A stretch of 64,000 nt of DNA from Kribbella soli (GCF_004331345.1 NZ_SJJZ01000002.1:124001-188000); one strand, 5' to 3'; shown: positions 25,371 to 34,061, numbered from the stretch's first letter. Notes: generated from the sequence alone by a model not told the origin. Numbers and translations are program-made.

Positions 25371-25984
25371 TCGAGTAGCTCGACCGCGACGCGGAGGTCG
25401 TCGACGAAGCGTCCGAAGTCCCGGCGGAACTCCTCGGAGCGGACGACAGCCGACGGATGCACGGTCGCCACGGCCGGCAGGCCACCCGGTAGCTCCACCC
25501 GCTTGCCGCGCTCTTGTGTGACCCGGAACGAGGAGCCCAGGAGAGCCTTGGCGGCGACCGCGCCCATCACGACGACCAGCGACGGCTTCACGATCTCGAG
25601 CTCCCGCACCAGCCACGGATGACAGGCCGTGATCTGACTCGCCGTCGGCGTCTTGTGGATCCGCCGCTTTCCCTGCAGCTCGAAGCGGAAATGCTTCACG
25701 GCATTGGTGAGATACACGTCCGACCGCTCGATCCCGGCCTCGACCAGCGCCTTGTCGAGCAGATGCCCGGCCGGACCGACGAAGACGTGCCCTTCCTTGT
25801 CCTCGTGATCGCCGGGCGTCTCGCCGACGAACATCATCCGCGCCCGGACCGGCCCTTCGCCCGCCACGGCCCGCTCGGCGTCTTTCCACAGGTCGCAACC
25901 ACGGCACTTGTCGAGCTCCGCGCGTACCTTCCGTATGCCGCCCTTGTGCGGCACCCACTTCTCGGCTCCGGGATGTTTGCTCAT
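25355..25984 (-). CDS. UdgX-type uracil-DNA glycosylase
   Basis: A 209-residue iron-sulfur uracil-DNA glycosylase of the UdgX group. GETPGDHED (54-62) is motif A with the water-activating region. KRRIHKTP (106-113) is the UdgX-specific R-loop whose His (here 110) forms a covalent bond with the abasic site in the characterised mycobacterial enzyme. Cys27, Cys30 and Cys121 are cluster ligands; family-4 enzymes have a fourth Cys where this one has His98 (VKHF). HPSAVVRS is the late motif. The start overlaps the stop of the upstream membrane-protein gene by one base (TGATG). Confidence 0.9.
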   Translation of the reverse strand: MSKHPGAEKWVPHKGGIRKVRAELDKCRGCDLWKDAERAVAGEGPVRARMMFVGETPGDHEDKEGHVFVGPAGHLLDKALVEAGIERSDVYLTNAVKHFRFELQGKRRIHKTPTASQITACHPWLVRELEIVKPSLVVVMGAVAAKALLGSSFRVTQERGKRVELPGGLPAVATVHPSAVVRSEEFRRDFGRFVDDLRVAVELLDQAIV

Positions 25985-26646
25985 CAGCTGCCCGTTTCGG
26001 AGTGTGGCGCGTGCACCGGCTTGGACTGCGCCGAGCGCCGCTGCCGGAGGTAGATCGATCCGCCGATGATCGCCGCGACGGCCAGGAACTCGCTCTGCCA
26101 GTTCTGCAGCGACTCATACCAGAACTGCGAGGTCCCGAGATACTGCCAGGTCGTCACCGCCGCGCCACCGTGCAGCGCCTCGTCCTCGCTGTACGTCGCC
26201 GCGCCGGTTGCCGCGTGCAACCAGAGCGACAGCAGGAACACCAGCCCGAACGCGATCGCCAGCGAGTTCTCGTACAGCTTGAGAATCAGCGCGGAACCGT
26301 GCCGCACCGGCCAAGGCGCGTTCCGGTCGGTGCGGTGGTCGCGGGGATCCTCGTCCTGCGGTGCCGGCTCGTCGACGGGCCGGGACTCGGCCGAGCCCTT
26401 CTGCACCAGGTACGCCGTGAGCAGGACGTACATGAACATCTGCAGGAACTCGGACTCCCAGTTCTCGAACACCGCCTCGCCGAACGACGACGAGCCGACG
26501 TACTGCCCGAAGGTCTGCGGCGCCTGGCCGTGATCGGCGAGTTCGGAGTTCTCGTGGGCGTGGCCGACGAACGCCAGGCCGACCAGGAAGCTGAAGAACA
26601 GCACCAGGTTGGCCAGCAGCAGCCCACGGAGTCGCAGCCATCGCAT
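25984..26646 (-). CDS. Duplicated four-helix membrane protein (DUF6766-like)
   Basis: A 220-residue membrane protein of an actinobacterial family often labelled DUF6766. The first helix follows a positively charged start (RWLRLRGLLLANLVLFF). The two halves look homologous: QYVGSSSFGEAVFENWESEFL in the first matches QYLGTSQFWYESLQNWQSEFL in the second, and each is followed by a transmembrane helix. A charged linker (about 83-115) joins them. Function is unknown. It is translationally coupled to udgX. Confidence 0.75.
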   Translation of the reverse strand: MRWLRLRGLLLANLVLFFSFLVGLAFVGHAHENSELADHGQAPQTFGQYVGSSSFGEAVFENWESEFLQMFMYVLLTAYLVQKGSAESRPVDEPAPQDEDPRDHRTDRNAPWPVRHGSALILKLYENSLAIAFGLVFLLSLWLHAATGAATYSEDEALHGGAAVTTWQYLGTSQFWYESLQNWQSEFLAVAAIIGGSIYLRQRRSAQSKPVHAPHSETGS

Positions 26647-26675
26647 GTGGCCCCGGTACCCGCTGTCACGCTATT

Positions 26676-27146
26676 TCATGACGCGGGCGGAACCAGGGCC
26701 AGGCGGATGATCACCAGGGCGAACAGGACCAGCGTGAGTGCGTGGACGACCGTGCACCACAGGCAGATGGCATTGATCTGGAACAGTTCGGCCCAGATCA
26801 GGTAGCAGACGAACACGACTCCGGTCAGTACGCCGACCACACGCAAGCGGCCCGGCCACGGGGACGACGTACGCCACATCGGCGGGACCGACAGCGCGGT
26901 CATACCGACGAAGAACGCGAGGCCGAGCAGCGCGACCGGGATCCCGAGGACCTTCGAGTACTGGCTGCTTGTCACCTTGGCGCAGTTGACCACCCCGGTG
27001 TCCGGGCAGGCGAGCGTGGTGCCGGCGGTGAAGTGCTCATAGGTGAGGTACGCCGCCACCGCGAGACCGGCGACTGACACCACCAACGTGGCCCAGGGGA
27101 TCCAGCCCAACGAGATCCGGGACGGGCGCTGTGCGGTTTCGGTCAC
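26676..27146 (-). CDS. Vitamin K epoxide reductase (VKOR) family protein
   Basis: A 156-residue membrane protein with four transmembrane helices. Two cysteine pairs are in the VKOR positions: CPDTGVVNC (loop cysteines, about 47-55) and CLWC (C-x-x-C, active-site pair, near 128). Bacterial VKOR replaces DsbB, reoxidising a periplasmic thiol oxidase with quinone. The gene lies two bases downstream of a DUF929 protein with a CPYC motif, its likely partner for disulfide formation outside the membrane. GTG start at 27146. Confidence 0.92.
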   Translation of the reverse strand: MTETAQRPSRISLGWIPWATLVVSVAGLAVAAYLTYEHFTAGTTLACPDTGVVNCAKVTSSQYSKVLGIPVALLGLAFFVGMTALSVPPMWRTSSPWPGRLRVVGVLTGVVFVCYLIWAELFQINAICLWCTVVHALTLVLFALVIIRLALVPPAS

Positions 27147-27148
27147 GC

Positions 27149-28057
27149 TCAGCCCTTCGCCGCGCCGAGCTTGGCCGCCGCCGCGGTCACGGCGTCGGTC
27201 GAGCAGACCTTGGCCGGCTGGTTGTTCGTCAGCTTGCAGATCGCTGCGGTGTAGACGTTGGCCGAGCCGTCGACGGCCTTCGCGATCGGGCTCGACGGGT
27301 CCTTGAGCGCGTCGGCGATCTCGGTCTGCGTCTTACCGGCCAGCAGGTCCGGGCTGTACGTCGCCCCGGACCCGACGTACTTGCCGCCGAGATCGATGAA
27401 CGGGATCGAGCCGTCGCTGTCGACGTACGGCGGCTTGTTGTACGTGTCGAACGTCTTCTGGTCCTCGGCCGTCGGGGTGTCGAGCGGCTTGTACCCGTTG
27501 CCGACCATCTCGTTCGTGGTCGTCTCGACGCCCGTGAACGCGAGGTACTGGCTGGTGTACGTCGCTCCGTGGAACGACAGCGTCGGCGTGTTCGGGAACA
27601 CGTCCTCGGAAGCGGAATGCGTCGTACCGAGGTTGCTGAACGTCCCGAACCGGGACAGCGCGACCGTCACCGGCCAGCGCTCCGCGGCGCAGTACGGGCA
27701 GAACTCGGCGCCGATGTAGAGCACCTTCGGCTTGCCGCCCGCGGTCAGCGCCGGCGCGGTGATCGCCGACGGGGCAGCCTTGACCTCGCTGGTGCCGACC
27801 GCGGCGAACGTCGAGTCCGGGATCGAGGAGAGCGCGGTGACGAGACCCGAGTCGGCCGCGCCGCTCGGACCGGTCGCGGTCTTCTTGCCGCCGCCGACCA
27901 GCCGGATCGTCACCAGGCCGCCGACGATCACCACGACCAGGACGACCGCGCCGACCGCGAGCAACAGGCGCCGCCGTCGCTCCGCCTGCTGCTGAGCGGC
28001 CAGCTGCGCCGCGATCCGCTCGCGGGCCGCAGCCTTCTGTTCGACACGCCGTGCCAT
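27149..28057 (-). CDS. DUF929/thioredoxin-like membrane-anchored protein with CPYC motif
   Basis: A 302-residue protein. A basic helical N-terminus with repeated Arg-Arg leads into one transmembrane helix ([18 protein letters not shown], about 31-48). The rest is exported and has a thioredoxin-like fold with [16 protein letters not shown] near 118-130 as the redox site. Two more Cys near the C-terminus ([13 protein letters not shown]) may form a structural disulfide. The VKOR gene follows two bases later, so the pair probably form an extracytoplasmic disulfide-making system like DsbA/DsbB. Confidence 0.88.
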   Translation of the reverse strand: MARRVEQKAAARERIAAQLAAQQQAERRRRLLLAVGAVVLVVVIVGGLVTIRLVGGGKKTATGPSGAADSGLVTALSSIPDSTFAAVGTSEVKAAPSAITAPALTAGGKPKVLYIGAEFCPYCAAERWPVTVALSRFGTFSNLGTTHSASEDVFPNTPTLSFHGATYTSQYLAFTGVETTTNEMVGNGYKPLDTPTAEDQKTFDTYNKPPYVDSDGSIPFIDLGGKYVGSGATYSPDLLAGKTQTEIADALKDPSSPIAKAVDGSANVYTAAICKLTNNQPAKVCSTDAVTAAAAKLGAAKG

Positions 28058-28156
28058 GACTCTCCTCTGATCGCGCGCAGGCTCCTGAAGAACAACTATC
28101 CATCGGCCCCGGAAGTTCCTGCCTGTCCGTCACCGTGAGGTTACAGATTGCGTCTG

Positions 28157-29612
28157 TCAGGGCAGGAACGTGGTCAGGTTGGCGGGCGTGAGGCCACTGT
28201 CGGAGCGCGCAGCGACGTGCTGGTCGGGCCGGACCAGCAGTGCGCCGTCCGCGGCCAGGCCGGTTCGCTCGGTCCAATCGCCGTCCACATCGGTGCCTTT
28301 GCCAATAGTGTGCAACCGGGACCGCGTCGCCGAAGTCCGGCGCATCCGGCCCGGCCAGGATCACGAACCCTGGACCGCAGAGGTCGAGCGTGGACTGCCC
28401 GGTGGACAGCTCCACGTGCGGCAGCCGCGTGCCCACCTGACCGCTCAGTACGTCGACGTACCCGTCGTCGGTGTAGTTGTAGCGCGTCATGATCGCGCCG
28501 ATATCGATCTGCTCGGCCACCTCGGCGGCGTTGGTATCCGTCTCGATGCCGTAGCGGGCGAAGAAGTCGGTGCGCAGCCGTGCTTGCTTCGCGGCGAGTA
28601 CTGCGCGCGGCCGCCGCTCAGGCTCGTAGGTGTCCAGCAGTTCCGGCGCGGCACGCCCGTTCAGCACCATGGCGAGTTTCCAGGCCAGATTGTGTACGTC
28701 GGCGATGCCGGTGTTGGCGCCGTACCCGCCCCACGGCGCGTGCTGATGCGCTGCGTCGCCGGCGAGGAAGACCCGGCCGCGGCGGTACTCGTCGGCGACG
28801 TGGACGCGCGTGTCCCAGGTGCTCGACGCCAGTACGTCGACCGCGATGTCGTCGCGGCCGATCGCCGCGTGGATCTGCTCGAGCGGCTTGTCCGGGGGAG
28901 TGCCGTCGTACTCGAGGTGGAAGGACCACTCGTCAGTGTTGTTCTTCGCGAGGATGATCCCGCGGACCGTGTCGTTGGCGACATCGCACTGGCTGAACGT
29001 GCGGCCTTCGACGACGGCGGTCAGGTCGGCGTGCACGAAGACGTTCAGGTACCGATGGGTCGGCGGCAGCGTCCAGCCGCCGATGCCGAGCTCGGTCCGC
29101 ACCGGGCTGCCCGCGCCGTCGGCGGCGATCAAGTAGTCCGCCTCGATCTGCTCGTCGCCGATCGTCGCGGTCACGGTGTCGGCGCCGGCGCTGAACGCCG
29201 TCAGTTCGGTGCCGAAGCGCAGGTCGCCGCCGGCGAGGTCGGCGAGCACCGGTTCGAGCAGTACCTGTGGGCAGAAGCAGAACGTGGACGGGCTCGGGTC
29301 GCCGCCGATCCCCTTCTGGTGCAGGGCGCTCAGGTCCAGGCCCTCGGCCTCGATCAGGTTCCGGCCATGGCGAGCACCGCCGAACGCGCCGGCCTTCAGG
29401 GCGGTGGCAGCCGCCTCCTGGACGCGATCCTCGATGCCGATCTGCCGGTACAGCTCGACGGTTCGCGTGTGCACGCCGCGCGACCGCGGCAGCACGGAGG
29501 CACCGGTACGGCGTTCCACGAGCACGAAGTCCACGCCGTGGTACTGCAGAAACAGCGCCGCCGACAGGCCGACCAGCCCGCCTCCCACGATCAGCACCGA
29601 CGTCCGGGTCAT
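28157..29612 (-). pseudogene. FAD-dependent aromatic monooxygenase, frameshifted near its C-terminus
   Basis: A PheA/TfdB-type flavoprotein hydroxylase. LIVGGGLVGLSAALF (from residue 7) is the FAD dinucleotide motif, LIAADGAGSPVRTELG the DG motif, and GRVFLAGDAAHQHAPWGGYG the second FAD motif. The reading frame is intact to VPVAH, then continues wrongly as YWQRHRCG. The expected end (TIGKGTDVDGDW ... LTTFLP) is in a different frame and stops at 28157. Restoring one CA in the CACA run at about 28308-28313 would rejoin the frames, giving ~485 residues. Only the C-terminal domain is lost, so a partly functional protein is possible. Divergent from TetR. Confidence 0.8.
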
Positions 29613-29638
29613 GATGTTCTCCTACAGTCCGAGCGATA

Positions 29639-29656
29639 TTTACAGTTCTCTATAAA
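29639..29656. promoter_or_regulatory. Candidate TetR operator
   Basis: TTTACAG-TTCT-CTATAAA is an inverted repeat matching at 6 of 7 arm positions. It sits in the 85-base AT-rich gap between the divergent monooxygenase and TetR genes, the expected place for a TetR operator controlling both. Confidence 0.5.
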
Positions 29657-29697
29657 CATATAGCTCGATGTAAGCTGGCGTTCAAGGAGGTGGAGAG

Positions 29698-30300
29698 ATG
29701 GCTGAACCAGGCCTGCGGGAGCGGAAGAAACGCGAGACCCGGACGCGGATCGCGGACGCGGCGCTGCGGTTGTTCGCCGACCGCGGCTTCGATCGGACGA
29801 CGGTCGCCGAGGTCGCGGCCGCGGCGGACGTGTCGGTGAAGACCGTCTTCAACTACTTCCCGGCCAAGGAGGATCTGTTCTTCGACCGGTCGGAGGAGAT
29901 CGAGCAGAGCTGGCTGCAGGCTGTGGCCGACCGGCAGCCGGGGGAGGGTCCGCTCGCCGGGCTGCGCCGGCGGTCGCTGGGCCGGTTCGAGGATCATCCG
30001 GGCGGTCCGACGGCGCACTTCCGCCGCGTGCTGGCCGGGAGCGCGTTGCTGCAGGCGCGTGGTCAGCAGATGTGGGCGGTGCATGAGGACGCGGTCGCTG
30101 CCGCCCTGGCATCCGAGCTGGGTGAGCTGACCGGTCAGGTGCTGGCGCATCAGGTGTTCAGTGTCCATCCACTCGTGCTCCGGAAGGTCGAGCAGTGGAC
30201 GCAGGACGGCGTCGGGGACGACGAGGTGCGGGATCGCGCCTTGGCGCTGGTCAATCAGGCTTTCGATCTGATGGACCGCAGCATCTCTAATGTCTCCTGA
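29698..30300 (+). CDS. TetR-family transcriptional regulator
   Basis: A 200-residue repressor. Residues 10-57 are the HTH (ETRTRIADAALRLFADRGFDRTTVAEVAAAADVSVKTVFNYF, split here: first helices to FDRTT, recognition helix VSVKTVFNYF). The rest is the helical ligand-binding domain. AAGGAGGTGGAGAG precedes the ATG. Divergent from the frameshifted monooxygenase, its most likely target. The methyltransferase gene begins at its end. Confidence 0.9.
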   Translation: MAEPGLRERKKRETRTRIADAALRLFADRGFDRTTVAEVAAAADVSVKTVFNYFPAKEDLFFDRSEEIEQSWLQAVADRQPGEGPLAGLRRRSLGRFEDHPGGPTAHFRRVLAGSALLQARGQQMWAVHEDAVAAALASELGELTGQVLAHQVFSVHPLVLRKVEQWTQDGVGDDEVRDRALALVNQAFDLMDRSISNVS

Positions 30301-30301
30301 C

Positions 30302-30928
30302 ATGGACTGGCAGGCATGGCACACGAAGTACGACGATCCAGAATCCGGGCTGTCGCGGCGGTTGGAGGCGGTGCAGGCGCAGGTACGCGCGGCGCTCGAT
30401 CAGGCCCCGGCCGGCCCGGTGCCGGTGGTCAGCCTCTGCGCGGGGCAGGGCCGGGATGTCATCGACGTACTGGCGGATCACCCGCGGCGCGCCGACGTCC
30501 ATGCGCGCCTGGTCGAGCTCGACCCTGAGCTGTCGGCGTTCGCGCGGGAGCGGGCGAGCGGTCTCGATCAGGTCGAGGTCGTCACGGGCGACGCGTCATT
30601 GACCGATCAGTACGTCGGTATGGTGCCGGCCGAGTTGGTGCTGCTGTGCGGGATCTTCGGCAACATCACGTCCGCGGACATCGAGCGGACGATCGCGGCG
30701 AGCCCGCAGCTCTGCCGTACCGGCGCGACGGTGATCTGGACGCGCCATCGCGACGAGCCCGACCTGGTGCCGACGATCTGCGACTGGTTCGAGGCGCGCG
30801 GCTTCGAGCGGGTGTGGGTATCCGATCCGGACGCCGATTTCGGCGTCGGCGCGCACCGCTTCACCGGCGTGCCGGAGCCGTTGGTGACGGGGCAGAGCCT
30901 GTTCAGTTTCGTGCCGGGCGGAGCATGA
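30302..30928 (+). CDS. SAM-dependent methyltransferase-like protein
   Basis: A 208-residue protein. PVVSLCAGQGRDVIDVL near residue 38 is motif I with an unusual CAGQG loop. VELDPELSAFA holds the acidic ribose-binding residue and EVVTGDAS binds adenine. The later ELVLLCGIFGNIT lacks an obvious catalytic motif. Start at 30302 (MDWQAWHTKYD) is preferred; an ATG at 30290 overlaps the TetR stop and would add four residues. Neither has a clear ribosome-binding site, so translation probably depends on coupling to TetR. Confidence 0.78.
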   Translation: MDWQAWHTKYDDPESGLSRRLEAVQAQVRAALDQAPAGPVPVVSLCAGQGRDVIDVLADHPRRADVHARLVELDPELSAFARERASGLDQVEVVTGDASLTDQYVGMVPAELVLLCGIFGNITSADIERTIAASPQLCRTGATVIWTRHRDEPDLVPTICDWFEARGFERVWVSDPDADFGVGAHRFTGVPEPLVTGQSLFSFVPGGA

Positions 30929-30956
30929 GCAAGAGCCGCACGGCGATCGTGAGGTA

Positions 30957-30973
30957 GTCGAGCGAGGCTCGAC
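30957..30973 (+). terminator. Short hairpin after the methyltransferase gene
   Basis: GTCGAGC-GAG-GCTCGAC is a perfect seven-base inverted repeat with a three-base loop. It lies 29 bases past the methyltransferase stop and just before the next promoter region. There is no T-run. Confidence 0.4.
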
Positions 30974-30982
30974 AGGCGGTAG

Positions 30983-31011
30983 GACATCGGTTATGTTACA
31001 TAGACGATGTC
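30983..31011. promoter_or_regulatory. Symmetric operator upstream of the AurF-like gene
   Basis: GACATCG (30983-30989) and CGATGTC (31005-31011) are perfect inverted arms. Inside them ATGT and ACAT (30993-30996, 30998-31001) are symmetric about the same centre, T30997. Twelve of 14 arm positions match. It ends 23 bases before the start codon, so a bound protein would block the AurF-like operon. Confidence 0.55.
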
Positions 31012-31034
31012 ATATCGCCTCGGAGGTGTGCGCG

Positions 31035-31901
31035 ATGGACGAGACCGCTGAGCGGTTGCTCGGGTCGGCGAGCCGGTTGTCCCGGGACCCGGAGACCGAG
31101 ATCGACTGGGACGCGCCGGTCGGCGACGGGTACGGGATGTCGCCGGAGTGGAGCACGCTCTACGGGACGCCGTACTGGGACGAGCTGACCGAGGCGCAGC
31201 AGCGCGAGCTGACCCGGCACGAGTCCGCGTCGGTAGCGTCGACCGGGATCTGGTTCGAGCTGATCCTGCAGCAGATGATCCTGCGGGACGTCTACGACAA
31301 GCCGCCGCGGAGCGCCGAGTTCCAGTGGGCGCTGACCGAGATCGCCGACGAGTGCCGGCACTCGATCATGTTCGCGAAGGCGTCCGGCCGCCTGGTCGAG
31401 CCGGCGTACCGCCCGCGGCTGCTCGCGCGCGAGCTCGGCCGGATGTTCAAGACGGTCGCGACCGGTGAGACGGCGTATGCCGCGATTCTGGTGGCCGAAG
31501 AGGTCCTGGATGTCATGCAGCGCGACTGGATGCGGGACCGCCGGGTCGAGCCGCTGGTGCGGACCGTGAATCACATCCACGTGGTGGAGGAGTCGCGGCA
31601 CATGGTGTTCGCGCGTGAGGAGACCCGTGAACGGCTGGCCGGTGCGGGGCGCGGGCGGCGATGGGTGAGCGCGTTGGTGATCGCGATCGCCGCCGACATG
31701 ATCGTGTCGAGCATGGTGAGCCGCGAGGTCTACGCGAACGTCGGGCTGGATGCCGAGCGCGCCGTACGCGAGGCGCAGCGCAACGAGCACCACCGGTCGT
31801 TGCTGCGGACAAGTTGCGCGAACCTGATGGACTTCCTCGGGTCGGTGGGGCTGCTGACGCCCGCGGCCGCCCGGGTGTATCGGCGGACCGGTCTGCTGTG
31901 A
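31035..31901 (+). CDS. AurF-like di-iron N-oxygenase
   Basis: A 288-residue helical protein of the p-aminobenzoate N-oxygenase (AurF) family. Likely iron ligands appear in the family order: Glu75 (GIWFELIL), Glu106 and His109 (EIADECRH), Glu155/156 (LVAEEVLD), and His182, Glu186, His189 (HIHVVEESRH). AurF oxidises aryl amines to nitro groups using O2. The substrate here is unknown. The ATG at 31035 follows GGAGGTG. Its stop overlaps the GTG of a ferredoxin-reductase fusion (GTGA), a natural electron donor. Confidence 0.88.
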   Translation: MDETAERLLGSASRLSRDPETEIDWDAPVGDGYGMSPEWSTLYGTPYWDELTEAQQRELTRHESASVASTGIWFELILQQMILRDVYDKPPRSAEFQWALTEIADECRHSIMFAKASGRLVEPAYRPRLLARELGRMFKTVATGETAYAAILVAEEVLDVMQRDWMRDRRVEPLVRTVNHIHVVEESRHMVFAREETRERLAGAGRGRRWVSALVIAIAADMIVSSMVSREVYANVGLDAERAVREAQRNEHHRSLLRTSCANLMDFLGSVGLLTPAAARVYRRTGLL

Positions 31902-33145
31902 CTTACGCGATCTCGGGGGAGTGCTGCTCGGACGCGAGCTGCGTCGCGGTCTGCCCGATGAACAGCATCCACCCGTCGCCCGGCGAGCCCGGGTTCGGTG
32001 CCGGCGTGAGTCTGTTCATCGATCCGCGGACCTGCATCGACTGCGGGGCGTGCGCCGACATCTGTCCGGTCGACGCGGCGCAACCGGCCGATCAGGCGGC
32101 GCCTGAGGATGTCGAGCGGAACGCAGCGTACTTCGCGGAGCAGGAGCCGCTCGAGGCGACGGACCTGGACAGCTGGGAGCCGCCGTCGTACCAGGTCTGG
32201 GGCGACGGTCCGCGACGGGTGCTGGTCGTCGGCGCTGGGCCGGCCGGGATGTACGCGACGCGCGAGTTGTTGCTGCGGACAACGGCTGAGGTGACGCTGG
32301 TGGACCGGAGCGACCGGATCGGCGGCCTGGTGCGGTTCGGCGTCGCACCGGATCACCCGCGGACCAAGCAGATCATCGACACGTTCGAGCGGATCATCGG
32401 GCACTCCCGGGTGCGCTGGCTGCCGGGCACCGACGCTGCCGCGATGAGCAGCGGGTACGACGCGGTGATCCACGCGGTCGGGGCGCGCCGCAGCCGACGA
32501 CTCGGGATCACCGGCGAGGAGGCGGCCTGCACCGCGGAAGACTTCGTTGCCTGGTGCAACGGGCGGCCCGGTGCGTCGCTGCCGGTCGAGTTGACCGGAC
32601 CGCGGGCCGCCGTGATCGGGAACGGGAACGTCGCGATCGACCTCGCACGGCTCCTGCTGAGCGACGAGGAACGACTGCGGTCGATGGACGTGTCCCCGGA
32701 GGTACGTCGTACGCTCGCGGCCAGCGGGATCAAGGAAGTCGTGCTGCTGGGCAGGCGCGGACCCGAAACGGCGGCGTACACGGAAACGGCGTTGCAGGAG
32801 TTGCTCGCCGCGGCCGGCGACCGGGTCGAGCTCCGGTACCATGCCCGCCCGACGAGCTGGACGTCCGACGGGCTGACGCTCGGCACCGGCGAGACGATTG
32901 CGGCAGGCAACCTGTTCACCGCGATCGGGTTCGAGGGGCAGGCCATCGACGGCCTGCCGTTCGACGCGGACCGCGGGATCGTCCCGAACGTCCGCGGCGC
33001 CGTCGTCGGCCGGCCGGGTCACTACGTGGCGGGCTGGATCAAACGCGGCGCTCGCGGCGGGATCGGAGTGAACAAGGCCTGCGCCCAGGAGACCGTGACG
33101 ACGCTGGTCAGCTCTTCCAGGGCTGCAGCTTCTCCGGGTTCCTGA
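31898..33145 (+). CDS. FprB-like ferredoxin/NAD(P)-dependent reductase fusion
   Basis: A 415-residue protein. Residues 1-70 are a 7Fe-type ferredoxin (Cys9/10, Cys15, Cys19, then Cys46, Cys49, Cys52, Cys56). FAD binding is at VLVVGAGPAGMYATREL and NADP binding at AAVIGNGNVAIDLARLLL. GHYVAGWIKRGARGGIGVNK is the conserved late motif of adrenodoxin-reductase-like enzymes. It is shorter than mycobacterial FprB, with part of the region before the NADP domain missing. GTG start overlaps the AurF stop by four bases, so it probably feeds electrons to that oxygenase. Its last 38 bases overlap the convergent ECF41 gene. Confidence 0.88.
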   Translation: MTYAISGECCSDASCVAVCPMNSIHPSPGEPGFGAGVSLFIDPRTCIDCGACADICPVDAAQPADQAAPEDVERNAAYFAEQEPLEATDLDSWEPPSYQVWGDGPRRVLVVGAGPAGMYATRELLLRTTAEVTLVDRSDRIGGLVRFGVAPDHPRTKQIIDTFERIIGHSRVRWLPGTDAAAMSSGYDAVIHAVGARRSRRLGITGEEAACTAEDFVAWCNGRPGASLPVELTGPRAAVIGNGNVAIDLARLLLSDEERLRSMDVSPEVRRTLAASGIKEVVLLGRRGPETAAYTETALQELLAAAGDRVELRYHARPTSWTSDGLTLGTGETIAAGNLFTAIGFEGQAIDGLPFDADRGIVPNVRGAVVGRPGHYVAGWIKRGARGGIGVNKACAQETVTTLVSSSRAAASPGS

Positions 33146-34004
33146 TCGCCCAGATGTTCGTGATGCGATCGCCGTCCACGTCGAACGCGATGACAGTCTC
33201 GACGTCACCTTCGAACTCGATCACGAGCCCGGGCTGCCCGTTGACCATGCGCTCGATGAGGGTACGGCCGAGGTTGAACACCGGGAGATCGGCGAAGTAC
33301 TGCGCGACGTCGGTGCCGCCGTGCACCGGCGCGAGCGAGGCCCGCACGATGCCGCCACCGTCGGCGACCGCGGTGACCTCGGGATCGAGCAGGTTGACGA
33401 GAGCAGCGATGTCGGTCGCCTCCCAGGCGGCCTTGAACTCGCGGACCAGCTCCGCCCGTCGTGCCGACGGCGCCGCCGGATGCTCGGCGTCCCGGATCCG
33501 GCGCCGGGCCGACGAGGCCAGTTGACGGCATGCCGCCGGCGTCCGGCCGACGATCTCGGCGACCTCCGGGAACGGGTACCGGAACACGTCGTGCAGGATG
33601 AACGCCACCCGCTCGGCCGGCGTCATCGCGTCGAGTACGACGAGGAACGCCATGTTCACCGACTCGTCCAGCGTCACCCGGTCGGCCGGATCGTCCGGGT
33701 CGGTGGATCCGGCGTGCCACTCGGTGGTTTCCGGCAACGGTTCGGGGATCCACTCACCGACGTACCGTTCCCGGCGGGCGCGGGCGGACCGCAGCAGGTC
33801 GAGGCAGATCCGGCTCGCGACCTTGGTCAGCCACGCGGCCGGGTTGTCGATCGCCTGCTGCTCGTCCGGCGTCATCGCGTACCAGCGCGCGTACGTCTCC
33901 TGGACCACGTCCTCGGCGTCGGCCAGCGACCCCAGCAGCCGGTACGCGAGGTTGATCAGCTGCCGCCGCTCGCTCATGATCGCGCTCAGGCCCGGGTCGC
34001 TCAT
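33108..34004 (-). CDS. ECF41-group sigma factor (SigJ-like) with SnoaL-like C-terminal domain
   Basis: A 298-residue ECF sigma factor. Region 2 is ERRQLINLAYRLLGSLADAEDVVQ and region 4 spans FILHDVFRYPFPEVAEIVGRTPAACRQL. A linker WIPEP (85-89) and a C-terminal NPEKL (289-293) are the ECF41 hallmarks (usually WLPEP and NPDKL). The ~100-residue C-terminus has a SnoaL/NTF2 fold that modulates sigma activity in place of an anti-sigma factor. The ATG at 34004 has GAGGAG nine bases upstream. No COE-type gene is adjacent; instead an NTF2-like gene is divergent with a matching promoter. Confidence 0.92.
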   Translation of the reverse strand: MSDPGLSAIMSERRQLINLAYRLLGSLADAEDVVQETYARWYAMTPDEQQAIDNPAAWLTKVASRICLDLLRSARARRERYVGEWIPEPLPETTEWHAGSTDPDDPADRVTLDESVNMAFLVVLDAMTPAERVAFILHDVFRYPFPEVAEIVGRTPAACRQLASSARRRIRDAEHPAAPSARRAELVREFKAAWEATDIAALVNLLDPEVTAVADGGGIVRASLAPVHGGTDVAQYFADLPVFNLGRTLIERMVNGQPGLVIEFEGDVETVIAFDVDGDRITNIWAIRNPEKLQPWKS

Positions 34005-34034
34005 ATCGGTCCTCTCCTCGTTCATACCTGGTAC

Positions 34035-34061
34035 GACGGAACAGCCCGCTCAACTGTGAGG
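34035..34061 (-). promoter_or_regulatory. ECF41-type promoter of the sigma gene
   Basis: On the minus strand CCTCACA (34061-34055) is followed, after exactly 16 bases, by CGTC (34038-34035). This resembles the reported ECF41 pattern TGTCACA-N16-CGTC at five of seven -35 positions and all four -10 positions, implying autoregulation. Confidence 0.55.

Noticed and set aside
27333..28156. Long open frame continuing from the monooxygenase into the DUF929 gene
   Set aside because: It runs antiphase through a well-supported DUF929 gene and exists only because of the CA frameshift and lack of stops at high GC.
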